DNA of 64,000 nucleotides from Tetraselmis striata (Eukaryota; Chlorophyta; Chlorodendrophyceae; Chlorodendrales; Chlorodendraceae): contig VCJN01003203.1 of the NCBI GenBank assembly GCA_006384855.1, positions 1-64,000 on the forward strand. Direction: 5' to 3'. Under the pieces are notes generated by a model. It saw nothing but the letters and a program-made list of their open reading frames with translations. It was not told the origin of the DNA and made no database searches. Position numbers and translations under genes: made by a program. Shown piece by piece: positions 38,101 to 48,094 of this stretch (positions are counted from its first letter, which is position 1; each line of letters starts with the position of its first letter).

Positions 38101-39657
38101 CACACCACTACCGGTTCGAGAGCATATCGCGGCCACCAACACCACCATCAGGAGTGAGGCGTATCGCATCAAGAATCAGATGCCGGACTTGGTCATCTCC
38201 TTCTTCACAGAGTTTGCTCTTCTGGCATGTGCGCCGGAGCTTATCGCGGTTTCCGCTCCGAATGTTTCTAATGAGCTGTGGATATCGATGAAGGTAACTA
38301 AGATCTTGTGCAACCACAAATGCTCTTCTGAATTTTCGTTGTGAGCTATTAACCCGAATCTGTTTTCTAATACGCACAGGCCGAGGAACTTCCGGTGATG
38401 CCCAAGGGACAAGGGGTCGACAAGGATGACAAGGTGTGGTTGAACACGGAGCTTTGCAAGACTTGCATTGTGGAGGGGAACTTCAAGGCTCCCGCGACAA
38501 AACAATTCGTCGCGGACGCCATGTCGGCAGTTCGTGCCAGAAAGGCAACAGTCTTCATTGCCGACGCGCTTTTCGGAGCTGGTTCGCACACATGGGACTC
38601 GAAGGATGCTGCGTGGGGTACGGACGACTTCAACGACGTGTTTGCTTTCGCCAGGCAAGACAACCCCCACAACCCCGGTGCGTAGATGACTGTGCTTTCA
38701 TTTATCTCATTCCCGATTTTCCCCCGCGCAGGCAGTTGAATATCCTGACTGGATCTTCTGACGTCCACACTGCTCTCGATGGGTGCCATTTCTTCATTCA
38801 CCTCTCGGACCAGCAACTTGGATCCGCAATCACAGCCGTTCAAAAACAAGCTGAGGACCTCATCTATCACGTCCTGACTTGGGCCAAGGATTGCGGGATG
38901 AAGATGGGCAGCTCTCTGCGTCACGACGCTGAGTACTACCTCTACGTCAGGAAGCCCCCGCCAAGCATCATAGCTGACAACATCCGTTTCGATGATCCCC
39001 GAAGGTGAGATTTGATCCGTGGAAAATAGCCGGCTTGTATTATTCTACTCGCTAAGCCGGTTGTGCCTTTCCAGATTCTCTACATCCATCATGTTGGGTC
39101 ACTTCAAAGACAGTTCGAAATTGAAGGACGAGAACAGACAGACGGTGAACAAGTACCAAAAGCCTATCGCTCTCTTCGCCAAGCACCTTAAGATGGCGGC
39201 AACAGACGGGACAACAATCGTCGACGTCACAGCCGGAACCGGGACAACCGCGGTGCGTGAGGGGTGCAACCCGGGTGAGTGTCTTAATGGGATCAGCATA
39301 AAAAATTAACGCCTTGTGCGGTTTGCCACGCCTTTCCAGGTCGCTGCGGCCTTTTCCGTGTGGTGGGACCATATGGATCATAGCTACTCGTTCACACACA
39401 GGAACTTGAAGACGATCCTCATTGACAACCAGAAGACGCAAATCGCTGGGATGAAGTCCAGGATGACCTCATGGTTCAAAGAGAAGCCATGGGACGAGAC
39501 TCAAAGACTGCGTCCAAATGACTTCGAGAAGTGGCCGGGTCTACCCCATCCAATGACCGTGTCAGAGGAGTTCGCAGAGCGTCTTGCGGCGGAGAAGAGG
39601 AGGCAAGAGGCGGCAGAGCGCCGAGGGGATTATGTGATCGAAGATGATGATATGTAG
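32107..39657 (+). CDS. Large transposon protein with C-terminal DNA aminomethyltransferase-like domain
   Basis: Modelled exons: 32107-32167, 33506-33679, 33950-34042, 34128-34220, 34339-34359, 34467-34814, 34879-35204, 35288-35827, 35986-36381 (or from 35940), 36872-37071, 37143-37419, 37505-38293, 38380-38654 (GC donor), 38732-39004, 39075-39252, 39340-39657. All phases agree, about 1,453 aa. N-terminus: Lys/Ser-rich, two copies of a 31-aa exon, then a Glu-Pro repeat linker. Residues about 260-1050 are unrecognised. C-terminus: [17 protein letters not shown] occupies the place of the catalytic D-P-P-Y/F motif. [15 protein letters not shown] comes next, followed by [13 protein letters not shown], and [12 protein letters not shown] is motif I. 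This catalytic-then-SAM order is that of beta-class N6-adenine/N4-cytosine methyltransferases. D-A-L-F instead of D-P-P-F may mean altered or lost activity. The junctions at 34,814/34,879 and before 35,986 are the least certain. Confidence 0.7.
32180..32425 (+). repeat. Tandem duplication of about 124 bp in methyltransferase intron 1
   Basis: The segment from gcgtacagtagctgcctgcc to gcagacgagtggga occurs twice in a row, nearly identical. Copy B has a single related copy (about 12,130-12,260, inverted). Confidence 0.85.
32655..33485 (+). repeat. 24-bp minisatellite array in methyltransferase intron 1
   Basis: About 34 units, highly regular. Fills most of the intron 32,168-33,505. Confidence 0.95.
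33950..34258 (+). repeat. Tandem duplication of an exon plus intron (178-bp unit)
   Basis: Exons 3 and 4 (93 bp each) and their flanking introns repeat with 178-bp spacing. The two 31-aa segments ([18 protein letters not shown] and its twin) differ at only a few positions. Both are phase 1 to phase 1, so the duplication keeps the frame. Confidence 0.9.
36444..36825 (+). repeat. 24-bp minisatellite array in a third intron of copy A
   Basis: About 15 units in the intron 36,382-36,871 of the methyltransferase-like gene, same direction as the two other arrays. Confidence 0.95.
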
Positions 39658-39686
39658 TACAATTCCGCAAAATTAGCCGCTCATAT

Positions 39687-39900
39687 GTTTTGTCCCGGCT
39701 TTGACAGAGTTTCAGCCCCGGACGGCACAAACTACTTGTAGCCATCACGGCCCCCGCACTTTTTTTGTCCCAGTTTGGACAGAGTTTCAGCCCCCGATGG
39801 CGCAAACTTCTTGTAACCATCCCGTTTCCTTCACTCTTTTGATTTGTCCCTGCTTGGACGGAATTGGTTTCCCCGACTTGGCACAAAATGAACCAACCGG
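39687..39900 (+). repeat. Subterminal tandem repeats with ttttgtcc palindromes, right end
   Basis: Two and a half units of about 78 bp after the stop of the methyltransferase-like gene. Each begins ttttgtccc(n)ggaca and contains gagtttcagccccngangg. Comparable ttttgtcc/ggacaaa palindromes lie at the other end (27,765-27,790) and at 28,440-28,465. Confidence 0.8.
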
Positions 39901-39977
39901 CATTCATATTAGCTTGCAATCCCACTGCTGCCCCCAAACCCTAATTTAGACCTAACCACAATGCACCGCGTGCCTCG

Positions 39978-40006
39978 GGGCAAAATAGGTTGCATTACTG
40001 TTACAA
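39978..40006. repeat. Right terminal inverted repeat and target duplication, copy A
   Basis: gcaaaataggttgcattact ends the repeat (with gtt to 40,002). Its complement matches the left end except for a few bases. ACAA follows at 40,003-40,006. Confidence 0.75.
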
Positions 40007-40430
40007 TAACACCAACGCGGTCAAGACCCCGGCCGCCACGCAAGCCTTCCCCGGCGACAACATCTACGAGGGCAGTAGCCCGGAGCCCCCAGCCGAGAAG
40101 GCCAACCAGCCCGCCAAGCCGGCGGCTGGAGTGCCGGCCCGGGGGCATGGCGGTGCTGGGGCCATGGCGGGCGGTGGGCCGTTGAGGTCGTCGCGGCGGG
40201 CCGGCCGCCAGAACGCGATGGCAATAGCCGCTGCCACCACCCGCGCGAGCAGCAAGCCCGCCGCCGTGGCGGTCCCGACCGAAGCCGGCTTATTCCGCTC
40301 GCCCACTACCGCGAGCCTCGCCACCTTTGCCGCGCGCCTCGCCGCCGCGCGCTATCGCGCTATCTCGCCATCGCGCTATTGCGGATTAGGCCAGAAGAAG
40401 CGAGATTGTCGGGCTTCTAGAGCCAGATGA

Positions 40431-40893
40431 AAAAATAGTCCGTAGCGGATATAGCGACGCGATGACGTGTGACATGCGGCTGATGGAGTTTATTACGAAT
40501 ATATATGTCACGGAATGATTCCCGACAAGTGGTATTATGCTTGTCAGATTCCGGGATAAATACAGGGTAAGACAAGCGAATTACGAGGTAGTCCGGGAGG
40601 CTAATGCGCTGGGACTTCATCAGGGCACTCCGGATCATGTCTCATGGCCCCTCATCATCAGCCGCTGCGATGCCCGGCCTCTCCGCCCACGAACGCCCGC
40701 CCCGCCTTGAAGTGGCGGGCTCCCGTCTCCTCGCGCTCCCCGCCCTCGCACCTTCAGTCTCATGGGGTGGCTGCTGAGGGTTTCCCGGGTGTTCCGAGCG
40801 GGATCGGCTGCATGGCGCCGCCGAACACTCCGATGTACTTGGCCGGGATTCGAGTGATTTACAATAAGTGGAACACATACGGACCGGAGCGCG

Positions 40894-40924
<31 letters not shown>

Positions 40925-42764
40925 CTACGCCAGAACTTGTGCAGGTCGGTCGCGGGCCGAACCGAGATACGAGGACACGATTTTATTTCAAACAGCCCTC
41001 GCGAGTAGACTACCCCCGTCCGAGTCGTACACACCCCTTCCCCACCCGTAGGCGGATCTCGGAGGGGCCGACGCGAGGCCGAACGAGGTCGTACACGAAT
41101 ATTTGTTTTAGCGGTCCCCTGTACAGGGGAACTGCCCGGCGGCGCCAGCAAGCGCCACATGGACTATGATTAATATTTGAAAAGCCCCCCTTAGGGCTCC
41201 CCGGTCGTCGCAGGATCCAAGGACCCACCATAACCGGCCACCCCGCTCAGCCCCCTGCCGCACCCAGCCGGGCACGGGTTTTAGGGGTCGTCACCATCGC
41301 CAACCGCCACATGGAGGTTGGGGTGGTGCCGCCGGGCATGCCGCACCCATGATCCTCCGCTCTTGGGGGGACGCTGCCTGACGGCGGGCGCCCGGTCTTG
41401 TGTGATGGTTGTTCATGAGGCTGGGACGATGAAGCCCATAAGCTTTTGAGCGTTTATCTCTACTGTAAGGGTAAGGATTTCTGGAACCCAATTGACAAGG
41501 TTTTGGTTGACTCCATCAAGTGCTCATGCCATGGAGGCGATGCGGGTCACGTCGTTGAGTGGTAGGGGGGTTGCATTTACTTCGAGAGGGTGCGGGCGGT
41601 ACCGGGCTGCGCGAGCATTGGCCGGGGCGCGTGGGGGGTGTAGGACCGATGGGGGCGAGTTATTGTGGACGGCTTGCGGTGTGCGGAAGGACAAACAACC
41701 ACGTGCTTTCAAAGGGAGGGGCGTGTTGTTGGGTATTGAAAGGGCCGATAGTGGCATAATAGCAAGCGGGGTCGCGCCTTTGGCCCATCTTGGGGCATGC
41801 GCGCTTGCCGGCGAGGTGGTTGTATTAGTTAACATCCTCTGCCGCCGCGCTCGTCAGCAACTCATCCGACGCAACTTGTATGGGGAGTTGGCGCATGTCC
41901 GGGGAGGAGGTCGGAGCGTGGCATGGGTACATTAGTAGGATGAGAGTTTGCGTTAGGGTGTGTAGTGCTTTCGGAAGAGAGGAACGGACTGCGGTTGGGG
42001 TGTGGGACTGTGCTGGGCGGGGGCAGCTATGATAATTATTCGTGACCGTTTTGATCCGGTAGTGGGGGGCTCCATCTCAGTCGGTGTTGGATCGTGAGGA
42101 CGTCCCCCAAGGTCTCGAGACCGACGGGCCGTAGCGGGGTCAACCTGCGCATTATGGCTGCTGTTTCTGGTTTGGCTTTCTACTTCTTGTATGCGGCGGT
42201 CCTTGCTGCGGGCGGTAGGTGTTCCGACATTTTCCCGTTTTTCCGTGATGCGGCCTTCGTGGCAAACAAGTAAAAAGCAGCGCATTTTTCTGTAGTCGCT
42301 AACTTCCCGTACTAGGTACAGCTACCGGTAAATCCAATGTCGCCCAAAGTAGGGATTATGCACTATTTTTATCATCCATTTATATTAACTTCGGTACTTT
42401 CAGCTAGCTCATGTAATTATTATTAACTTATAAATATATGTTTATTATTATTAACTTCGGTACTTTCTGCAGCAGCATCATGCTGCCAATCAAATGCATG
42501 GGCGGCATCACCTGTCGACATTCTGAAGCGTCGCTGGCGGGTGTGAGAGCCGCCTGCTCGCGCAAGGGCCGGCCAAGGTTGCGCGCCTGTTCGCCGTATC
42601 GAACGCTGTCACGCCTGTTCGCGCCCACCGCCCAGCGGCGTTAGTGCACCCGGGTGACGACACAGGCGAACGCCCTCCATCGCGTCGACGAAGGAGCCCG
42701 ACCCGCCGCACACAATCATTACGCTTGCAAGGTCTCTGCTGGGAAGCGGAGGTAGCCTGGCAAA
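40431..42764. other. Spacer, poly-G run, possible retroelement scraps
   Basis: Poly-G at 40,895-40,924. Frames at 41,490-42,285 are Pro/Arg-rich on the minus strand and unrecognised. No reliable gene until 42,765. Confidence 0.5.
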
Positions 42765-44103
42765 ATGATCGCCCAGGGGGCGTTCGCTGCGCTTCTGGCA
42801 GTGTCCCTGCTCGTGGGCGACCTGAGCAGCGCGTCAGCAGGTCGCGCGTTACGGCAGGATGCGGACTATGACTTCGAGGAGCTTCCGCCGTGGTACGGTG
42901 CCGACGCGAAGGTGAACATCAGCGACGGCTCCACGGGCAACACGGTCACGCAGACCTTCCAGTTCTTCGCGAACTTGCCACCGGCGCCGCCGCCGCCACC
43001 GTACCCCGGCTACCAGCCGCGCCCGCCGGTGGATCCGCGGGACCACAACCCCTCTTGCAGCGACGCCGGCGACAAAAACTTCGCATACTCGCTGACCGCG
43101 AATCAGCTGGACTCACGCCAAGACGATGGTGGCAAGTTCACAGTTTTCGTGCCTCCCAGCCACGAGGTACAGGCTGTGCTTCTCGTCTGGCTGCGCGCGG
43201 GGGTGAAGGACGGGTTCGCCAGCGTGCGCGGGCCCGGCTTGATCGCGGACGTGTCCGTCAACCGCCGCAACATCATGCACACCATCTGCGGCGACTGGAG
43301 CCACGCCAAGGACGGCTTTTACACCTACGAGTTCCTTGAACTCACCGACACCAAGGTATCCCCCCTCCCCAACCCCCCCCCCCCCCCCCCTCCCCCGCCC
43401 TTCCCTCCCCCGTAGATACAGAATGCCCCCCACCGAAGCTCGCCGAAAGCCCCCTCGATCTCACATCTACCTCCGCCGTTTCGCCCTTATTTTTCCTGCT
43501 TCGGTGACTCGCAAAGCGCCGTTTGTAAAGCGCCGTTTTCCGCGGGCACGCTGGCACGACAGTTTGTCCCGCCCGTTTATCGTTTTCCTGACACTCGCAA
43601 CCCCTGCTGCGTGTGCGTCGTCCCAGGCCCACCTGCTGTACTTCGTGCGCAAGTCGAAGGCTCCTGTCGAGCCGCTGAGGTTCGACCGGCCCGTCGATAT
43701 CAACATGGGGCTTAACAACAAGTTTCTGGACGTGGACAACGCCAACCTGGAGGTGCTTGTCGAGATGGAGGCCGACTGGGAGAAGCGTGTTATCTACATC
43801 GACGTCGAGAACATCATCACCGACCGCGAGACGCTCGACACCGCTCTCAGCGAGTATATCCAGGAAGGCCTAAATGTTATCGACGAGGAGGCCAATCTGT
43901 ACAGGAGCGTCGGCACCAACACCGCTGCACTCTCCTCCACCGCCCGCACCGGCGAGGTGCTGGACGCCGTCACCCGCACGAAACCTGAGACCGATCCGGC
44001 GGAGGACGACTACCTCGACTACGAGGACTATTTCGACCTCGCCTACGAGGACTCCCTCGCCGACCGCTTTGCAGATGCGGGCAATATCGAGGTCAACGTG
44101 TAG
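42765..44103 (+). CDS. Secreted protein with proline-rich linker, unknown function
   Basis: Two exons, 42,765-43,355 and 43,627-44,103, phase 0, 355 aa, stop TAG. A signal peptide is clear at the start (MIAQGAFAALLAVSLLVGDL followed by SSASAG). A short region with a possible N-glycosylation site (NIS) comes next, then a proline-rich linker (residues about 72-92, APPPPPYPGYQPRPPVDP). After it comes a folded-looking domain (FVPPSHEVQAVLLVWLRAGV, SVNRRNIMHTICGDWSHAKD). The second exon starts AHLLYFVRKSKAPVEPLRFD, contains a helical part and ends in a very acidic tail (DDYLDYEDYFDLAYED). The intron carries a poly-C stretch. Few cysteines, so it is unlike pherophorins, although the signal peptide plus Pro-linker layout is common in algal extracellular proteins. 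Family not recognised. Confidence 0.85.
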
Positions 44104-44392
44104 ACAATCACGCCCCGTAGCGGCGTCCGGGCAACCGGACAGCTATTACCCACGTGGTCCGACCCTTAGGTAGTAGCTGGGATGAATAAGCAACCATTTG
44201 TTTGGGACTCCATAGCGAATGAAAATTATTTTTTGCGATTTGAAGCCGACGTTGTCTATTGCCACTCGGCAAAATGAAGTGCTTTGCCATATGCCCCACC
44301 TGAGTCATCGCACTTGGTACTGTTGTACTGCGACTGTGTTTCATGTTTTTCTGCATAAGTGACACCAGGGCAACGGCACACACTTCCCCACA
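44104..44392. other. Convergent intergenic region
   Basis: Lies between the stop codons of the secreted-protein gene (plus) and the transporter gene (minus). It should hold both 3-prime UTRs. No clear signal. Confidence 0.5.
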
Positions 44393-46924
44393 TCAGCCTG
44401 CTGCGTTGCTACTCACTCCATGGTGCGTAGACTCAGGCAGCAACGGTTGCCTTGCCGCCTCCGCGCTCGCGAAAGCAACATCCTCCGTGAGCCACTCCTG
44501 CCGAACTTCCCCAAAGTCGCTGTTCGCCCTCTCCGCCGCCTCCATGGCAGGCTGCAGGCTGCTCACACTGGTGTGACTGCCAAACGGCAGCGACATGGTA
44601 CGCCCCGGACCGCTGCAAGCTGCAGAGAGCGTCCCCCGTCCTGTTTCCAACCCCAGCATGTGCCCGATGAGCGCCAGCGCTGCGCCCGACCCCGCCAGCG
44701 CGGTCAGGGTGAGCACCACCAGCCGTATGGAGCCATACTCCTAGAGAAGCACAGTGGGGGGTCAGGGCCTCCCGGCATGCTACATCGCATGCGCTGTCGG
44801 AGTGATTGGAGCCTAATGGTGCATGTCTGAGGTGCATAGACATGGCTTGCCTGCACAAGGATGGCCGTGAGGTACGGCGCTACCACGTTGCCAAGGTTGG
44901 CCATGATGCCGTTCAGTGCCACACACAGGCTTCGGCGAGTTGTAGGGAACACCTCCACCTAGGCGCCCAGTAGGCACAGCCTCAGCAAAATGAAATGAGG
45001 CCTCGCAATGGACTAGCAGAGGCACCTGCTGGATGATTTTAAGATGGCCGTGTACAGGTGGGTAGTCACCTGCCACACGTTGTTGACAGTCAGCGCGGCG
45101 GTGTACCACCACTGTGCCAGGAAGGCGACCCAAGTAAGTGCAGCGCCCCTGCCCGCGCTCTGCACCCACAGCAGCGGCGCCCATGTGGCGACTGCCAGCA
45201 CCTGCCACCGGAGGGCACACAGTCAGCGGGAGGGTTGTTGCCAACGGTGCCGATTATCAAACTGCAGCCAACGGGGCGCCCGGCATGCATGGGAGGACTT
45301 GGTGTGTCCACACACATGACCAGGTGCCCGCAACACAATAGCAGTTTGCGCATGCCCACCTACACGTGCGCAGGACCCCGACATCCCATGGCATCCATGG
45401 CAAGACCAACCTGCATCCAGCCCAGCGAGGAGAGACGCCCCAGGCGGTCGATGATGAGCAGCCCAATGAGTAGCCCCGGCAGCCCGCCTAGTGAGTCCAA
45501 CAGCAAGCCTCTGCATGAACAGGAGGCCGTGGCGGATGAGAAGGGGGTCTATAGGGCCACATGCACCCTTGCAAGGACTACTATAGGTTCACACACAGCA
45601 GTCAGGGAAAAAGTGAGCACCTATAAGCAGAGCTGGAGAGGTCAAGGTGGGCGCCCCGATGAGAGGAGGTGCAGTGAAGGTTGGTGTCGTGCACCGCAGC
45701 CGCCTGCTGCGGTAGCAGGTTGCCCGTGCTTTGGCTGACGGCTGCCACACCCGTGAGCATTAAGGACAGCGAAAGCGTGGCACACTGCGCCATTGTCTGT
45801 CCGCGCGCACTCAGCCCCTGTGGACCCGCCAAACTGCTATTGCCGCTACTGCTGTTGCTGCCGCTGCCGCCGCTGCTGGTCCCCTCCGTGCTACCCTCCT
45901 GTAGGCAGCGCGGCTGGCGGCTCTGTCCTGAGGCTAGCCTGGCGGCCCAGCGGTTGAGCGCGCCCATGCGCCGCACTAGAACAGCCGCCTCCGTCTGCCG
46001 CCCCTTGGCCGCCATCCACAGCGGCGACTCCGGCACCGCCACCAGTGACAGCACAGCACTCACAACCGCAGGCAGCGCCGCAGCACCTGCCAGTGCTCGC
46101 CACCCGTATGCTGCCAGCAGCCAACTGGCAGTGCCGATTGCGGCCACGCTGGCGGCCACCCAGCATAGTCCGATGGCCACACCCTGAGGCAACGCCACGG
46201 TCACAGCCAAGGCTACATCAGCGTGCACGCCCGGACCTGCTTCAGCAGTTCCGCACAGTTATCGCTGGCAGACCATTACAGGAAGGATGCAGAGAGAGGG
46301 AGCAGCCCACCAGCACGCCGCGCAGTCGACTGGGGAGGAGCTCCAGCAGCCACACGATCACAATGTTATCCACCGGTAGCGCAAAGCCGAACGCAAAACG
46401 CAGCGCTGCGAACCAGGTGAAGGTCGGCGCAAACACCGAAGCAGCGGCAGTGGCGGCCGTGGTGGCGCACAAGACGATAATGACTGGGCGCCGTCCCGCA
46501 ACATCAGAGGCTGCACCCCAGAGTGGCTCGCCCGCGCACTTGCCCTGTGTAAGCGGGAGGGGCGGGTCGGGGGGCTATGAGCTCAGTGGAGCTTTGGCTT
46601 GTTCCCCGTGGGCTTTGGTTCCCTGCCAGCTGCCAGCGTACCCCATTTGCAGCGGACCATGAGACCAGGGTTTCTCACCAAGAACACCAACGTAAAAAGG
46701 CTGGCGGCTTGGGCCGGCGACACGTGCCAGGCGCACTGCATGTCCAGCCCGATGAGAGACAGCAGGAACAGCTCTAGGCCCGAGGTGAATGTCACCGAAG
46801 CCGCTAGCGCCAGCGCTGCCGCCTGCGACAGGCCTAGCCCCTGATCAGACAGCTCCACCTCGAGCTGTAGCAGCGCCGCCGCACCCGTCGACTGAGCTCC
46901 GGGCGCCGCTCTGTTATCTTCCAT
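44393..46924 (-). CDS. Major facilitator superfamily transporter (SV2/SVOP or sugar-type)
   Basis: Seven exons: 46924-46679, 46544-46311, 46183-45621, 45510-45411, 45201-45070, 44958-44851, 44740-44393. All phases agree, 576 aa. MFS proteins move small organic solutes across membranes with 12 helices in two halves. Evidence: LSLIGLDMQCAWHVSPAQAA, the cytoplasmic loop ASDVAGRRPV (MFS D-x-x-G-R-R motif), LPSRLRGVL after the fourth helix, AVPESPLWMA (the PESP motif of the sugar/organic-ion branch) and LLIIDRLGRL, the second-half copy of the D-R-x-G-R loop. FPTTRRSLCVALNGIMANLG resembles the segment before helix 11. The large loop between halves has a Gly/Ser-rich insert. The intron after exon 6 starts with GC (cag/gcaagc). 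Start chosen at MEDNRAAP, 82 codons before the first donor. Substrate unknown. Confidence 0.9.
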
Positions 46925-47794
46925 CGGCGCCTCCGAGCCTGGCCTCCATTCGCCACCGAACGCCACGGTGGTGGTTCGTCGGTGTGCGGCAAGCCGCAAT
47001 ACGGCTCTACCACCGATGATATGTGTTGGTTACAGGCCAGGGAGAGCGTCTAGAGAAAGCACGGAAAGGCTCTGCCACCGATGACAGCGCCAAAGGGCAC
47101 CGCCAAAAGCACCGCACCGTAAGGATTACTAGTCACTAGCGATAAGTGGCGATCAGCGACCAGCGACAAGCCACAGCATATAGCGACTATCAATATTCGA
47201 CTTTTCGCTACGAGGTACCCTGTAGTAGGTCGCTACAGGTACGCAAGACTTCGGGTACACTTCGGGTAGTTCTTGCATGTAGACTTCGGGTACATGCATG
47301 CTCAATGCCGGCGGTATCTTTTTAATCTTGAGATAAAAAATCAAAAAGAAGATTTCTGATTTTTACTGTAAAATCAAAAAGAAGATTTCTGATTTTTACT
47401 TTATATCAGGGAAAATTGCAAACCAGGGTACGGGTACGATCTGACTTTATTTAAAGTCGGTTGCTCTCCCTGCTCCTGCGCGCGCGAAGCCGATGTAAGG
47501 AGCAATGACGCAGTTTGGACCGAAAACCTGGCATTCTGGCTCGTTTGGGCACAGGTTTTAACCGTTTCTGTTTGGATCACTTCAGGGGCCAAGTTTTGCT
47601 GTAGGGCTAGGCTGCCCTAGGTGGATTTGCGTTGATTCCAAATCGTGGCAGCTGGTGGCAGCGTGGGTGGTCAGAAAAGCCGAAATCTTTTTTTTCATAA
47701 TTTGGATCAGCCGCGCGCGGCGCCCGATGTGCCAACACGCTCACCCACCCTCTGCCCTTACGCCGCCCAAGCGGCGTCACACACCCGCTGCTGG
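46925..47794. other. Spacer with short direct repeats
   Basis: Contains acttcgggta repeats (47,250-47,295) and a tandem pair of an aaaatcaaaaagaagatttc-type unit (47,336-47,400). No gene seen. Confidence 0.5.
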
Positions 47795-48094
47795 CTACGG
47801 CGCACCCCCAAAATCCTGAATATGGCCAGCGTAAGCCGCTAACCACGTCAGGGCGCGGGGATATAGTGCCATGGGAAGAGTTACGGGGTCAGCAGCTGGG
47901 GTCACGACTGGTGGCGCCTGGGACGATGCAGGTGCGGACTCGGCCCGTTGAGCTGCACGCTCGTTGGCAGTGGCTGCCGACGCTTGTGCTGCCTCGGCGC
48001 TGAGCCTCGCTGCGTCTGCGTGCCGCCGGCAGTCTGCCAGTGCGTCCTTAGCCTGCTCGGTGGCGACAGCGGTGGATCCAAGTAGTCGAGCCAT
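47795..48094 (-). CDS. Gag-like start of a retroelement, short
   Basis: A 99-aa minus-strand frame begins MARLLGSTAVATEQAKDALA and is Ala-rich and helical, with ANERAAQRAES. It ends soon after GHIQDFGGAP. The style fits the N-terminus of a retrotransposon gag protein, and it lies upstream of a Copia pol remnant on the same strand only if the order was rearranged. Weak assignment. Confidence 0.3.
   Translation of the reverse strand: MARLLGSTAVATEQAKDALADCRRHADAARLSAEAAQASAATANERAAQRAESAPASSQAPPVVTPAADPVTLPMALYPRALTWLAAYAGHIQDFGGAP

Larger units (their letters stand above)
27572..40002. mobile_element. Two-gene DNA transposon, copy A (12,431 bp)
   Basis: Bounded by inverted ends AACAGTAAT..AACCTATTTTGC (left) and the complement ending ATTACTGTT (right), flanked on both sides by ACAA. 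It contains a DUF7869-type transposase gene (minus, 31,561-27,865) and a 16-exon methyltransferase-like gene (plus, 32,107-39,657). They are divergent, with 545 bp between the start codons. Three introns hold 24-bp minisatellite arrays. The 4-bp target duplication is supported by the exact rejoining of the flanking reading frame. Copy B at 11.5-16.9 kb confirms that both genes and the left end belong to one unit. Confidence 0.85.
26385..40430 (+). pseudogene. Interrupted reading frame: insertion site of transposon copy A
   Basis: A plus-strand coding segment (about 27,466-27,571) reads SPELHRFVGMLKQQQKKAGG and then IIKH. It stops at the transposon end and resumes at 40,007 with NTNAVKTPAATQAFPGDNIY and onward to a stop at 40,430. 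Removing 27,572-40,006 (element plus one ACAA copy) joins the codons CAC AAT without a frame change. Farther upstream, an ATG at 26,385 starts a frame (THASKLIPRPPYGKAVRTRG) that soon meets stops, with coding-like remnants between them (GKDALGYALADILNN). The interrupted gene was therefore probably already decaying, or is itself part of an older mobile element. Family unknown. The upstream exon structure between 26,588 and 27,465 is not resolved. Confidence 0.45.

Noticed and set aside
38655..38700. Premature stop at the end of exon 13
   Set aside because: A consensus GC donor (ag/gcaaga) restores phase and removes the stop.
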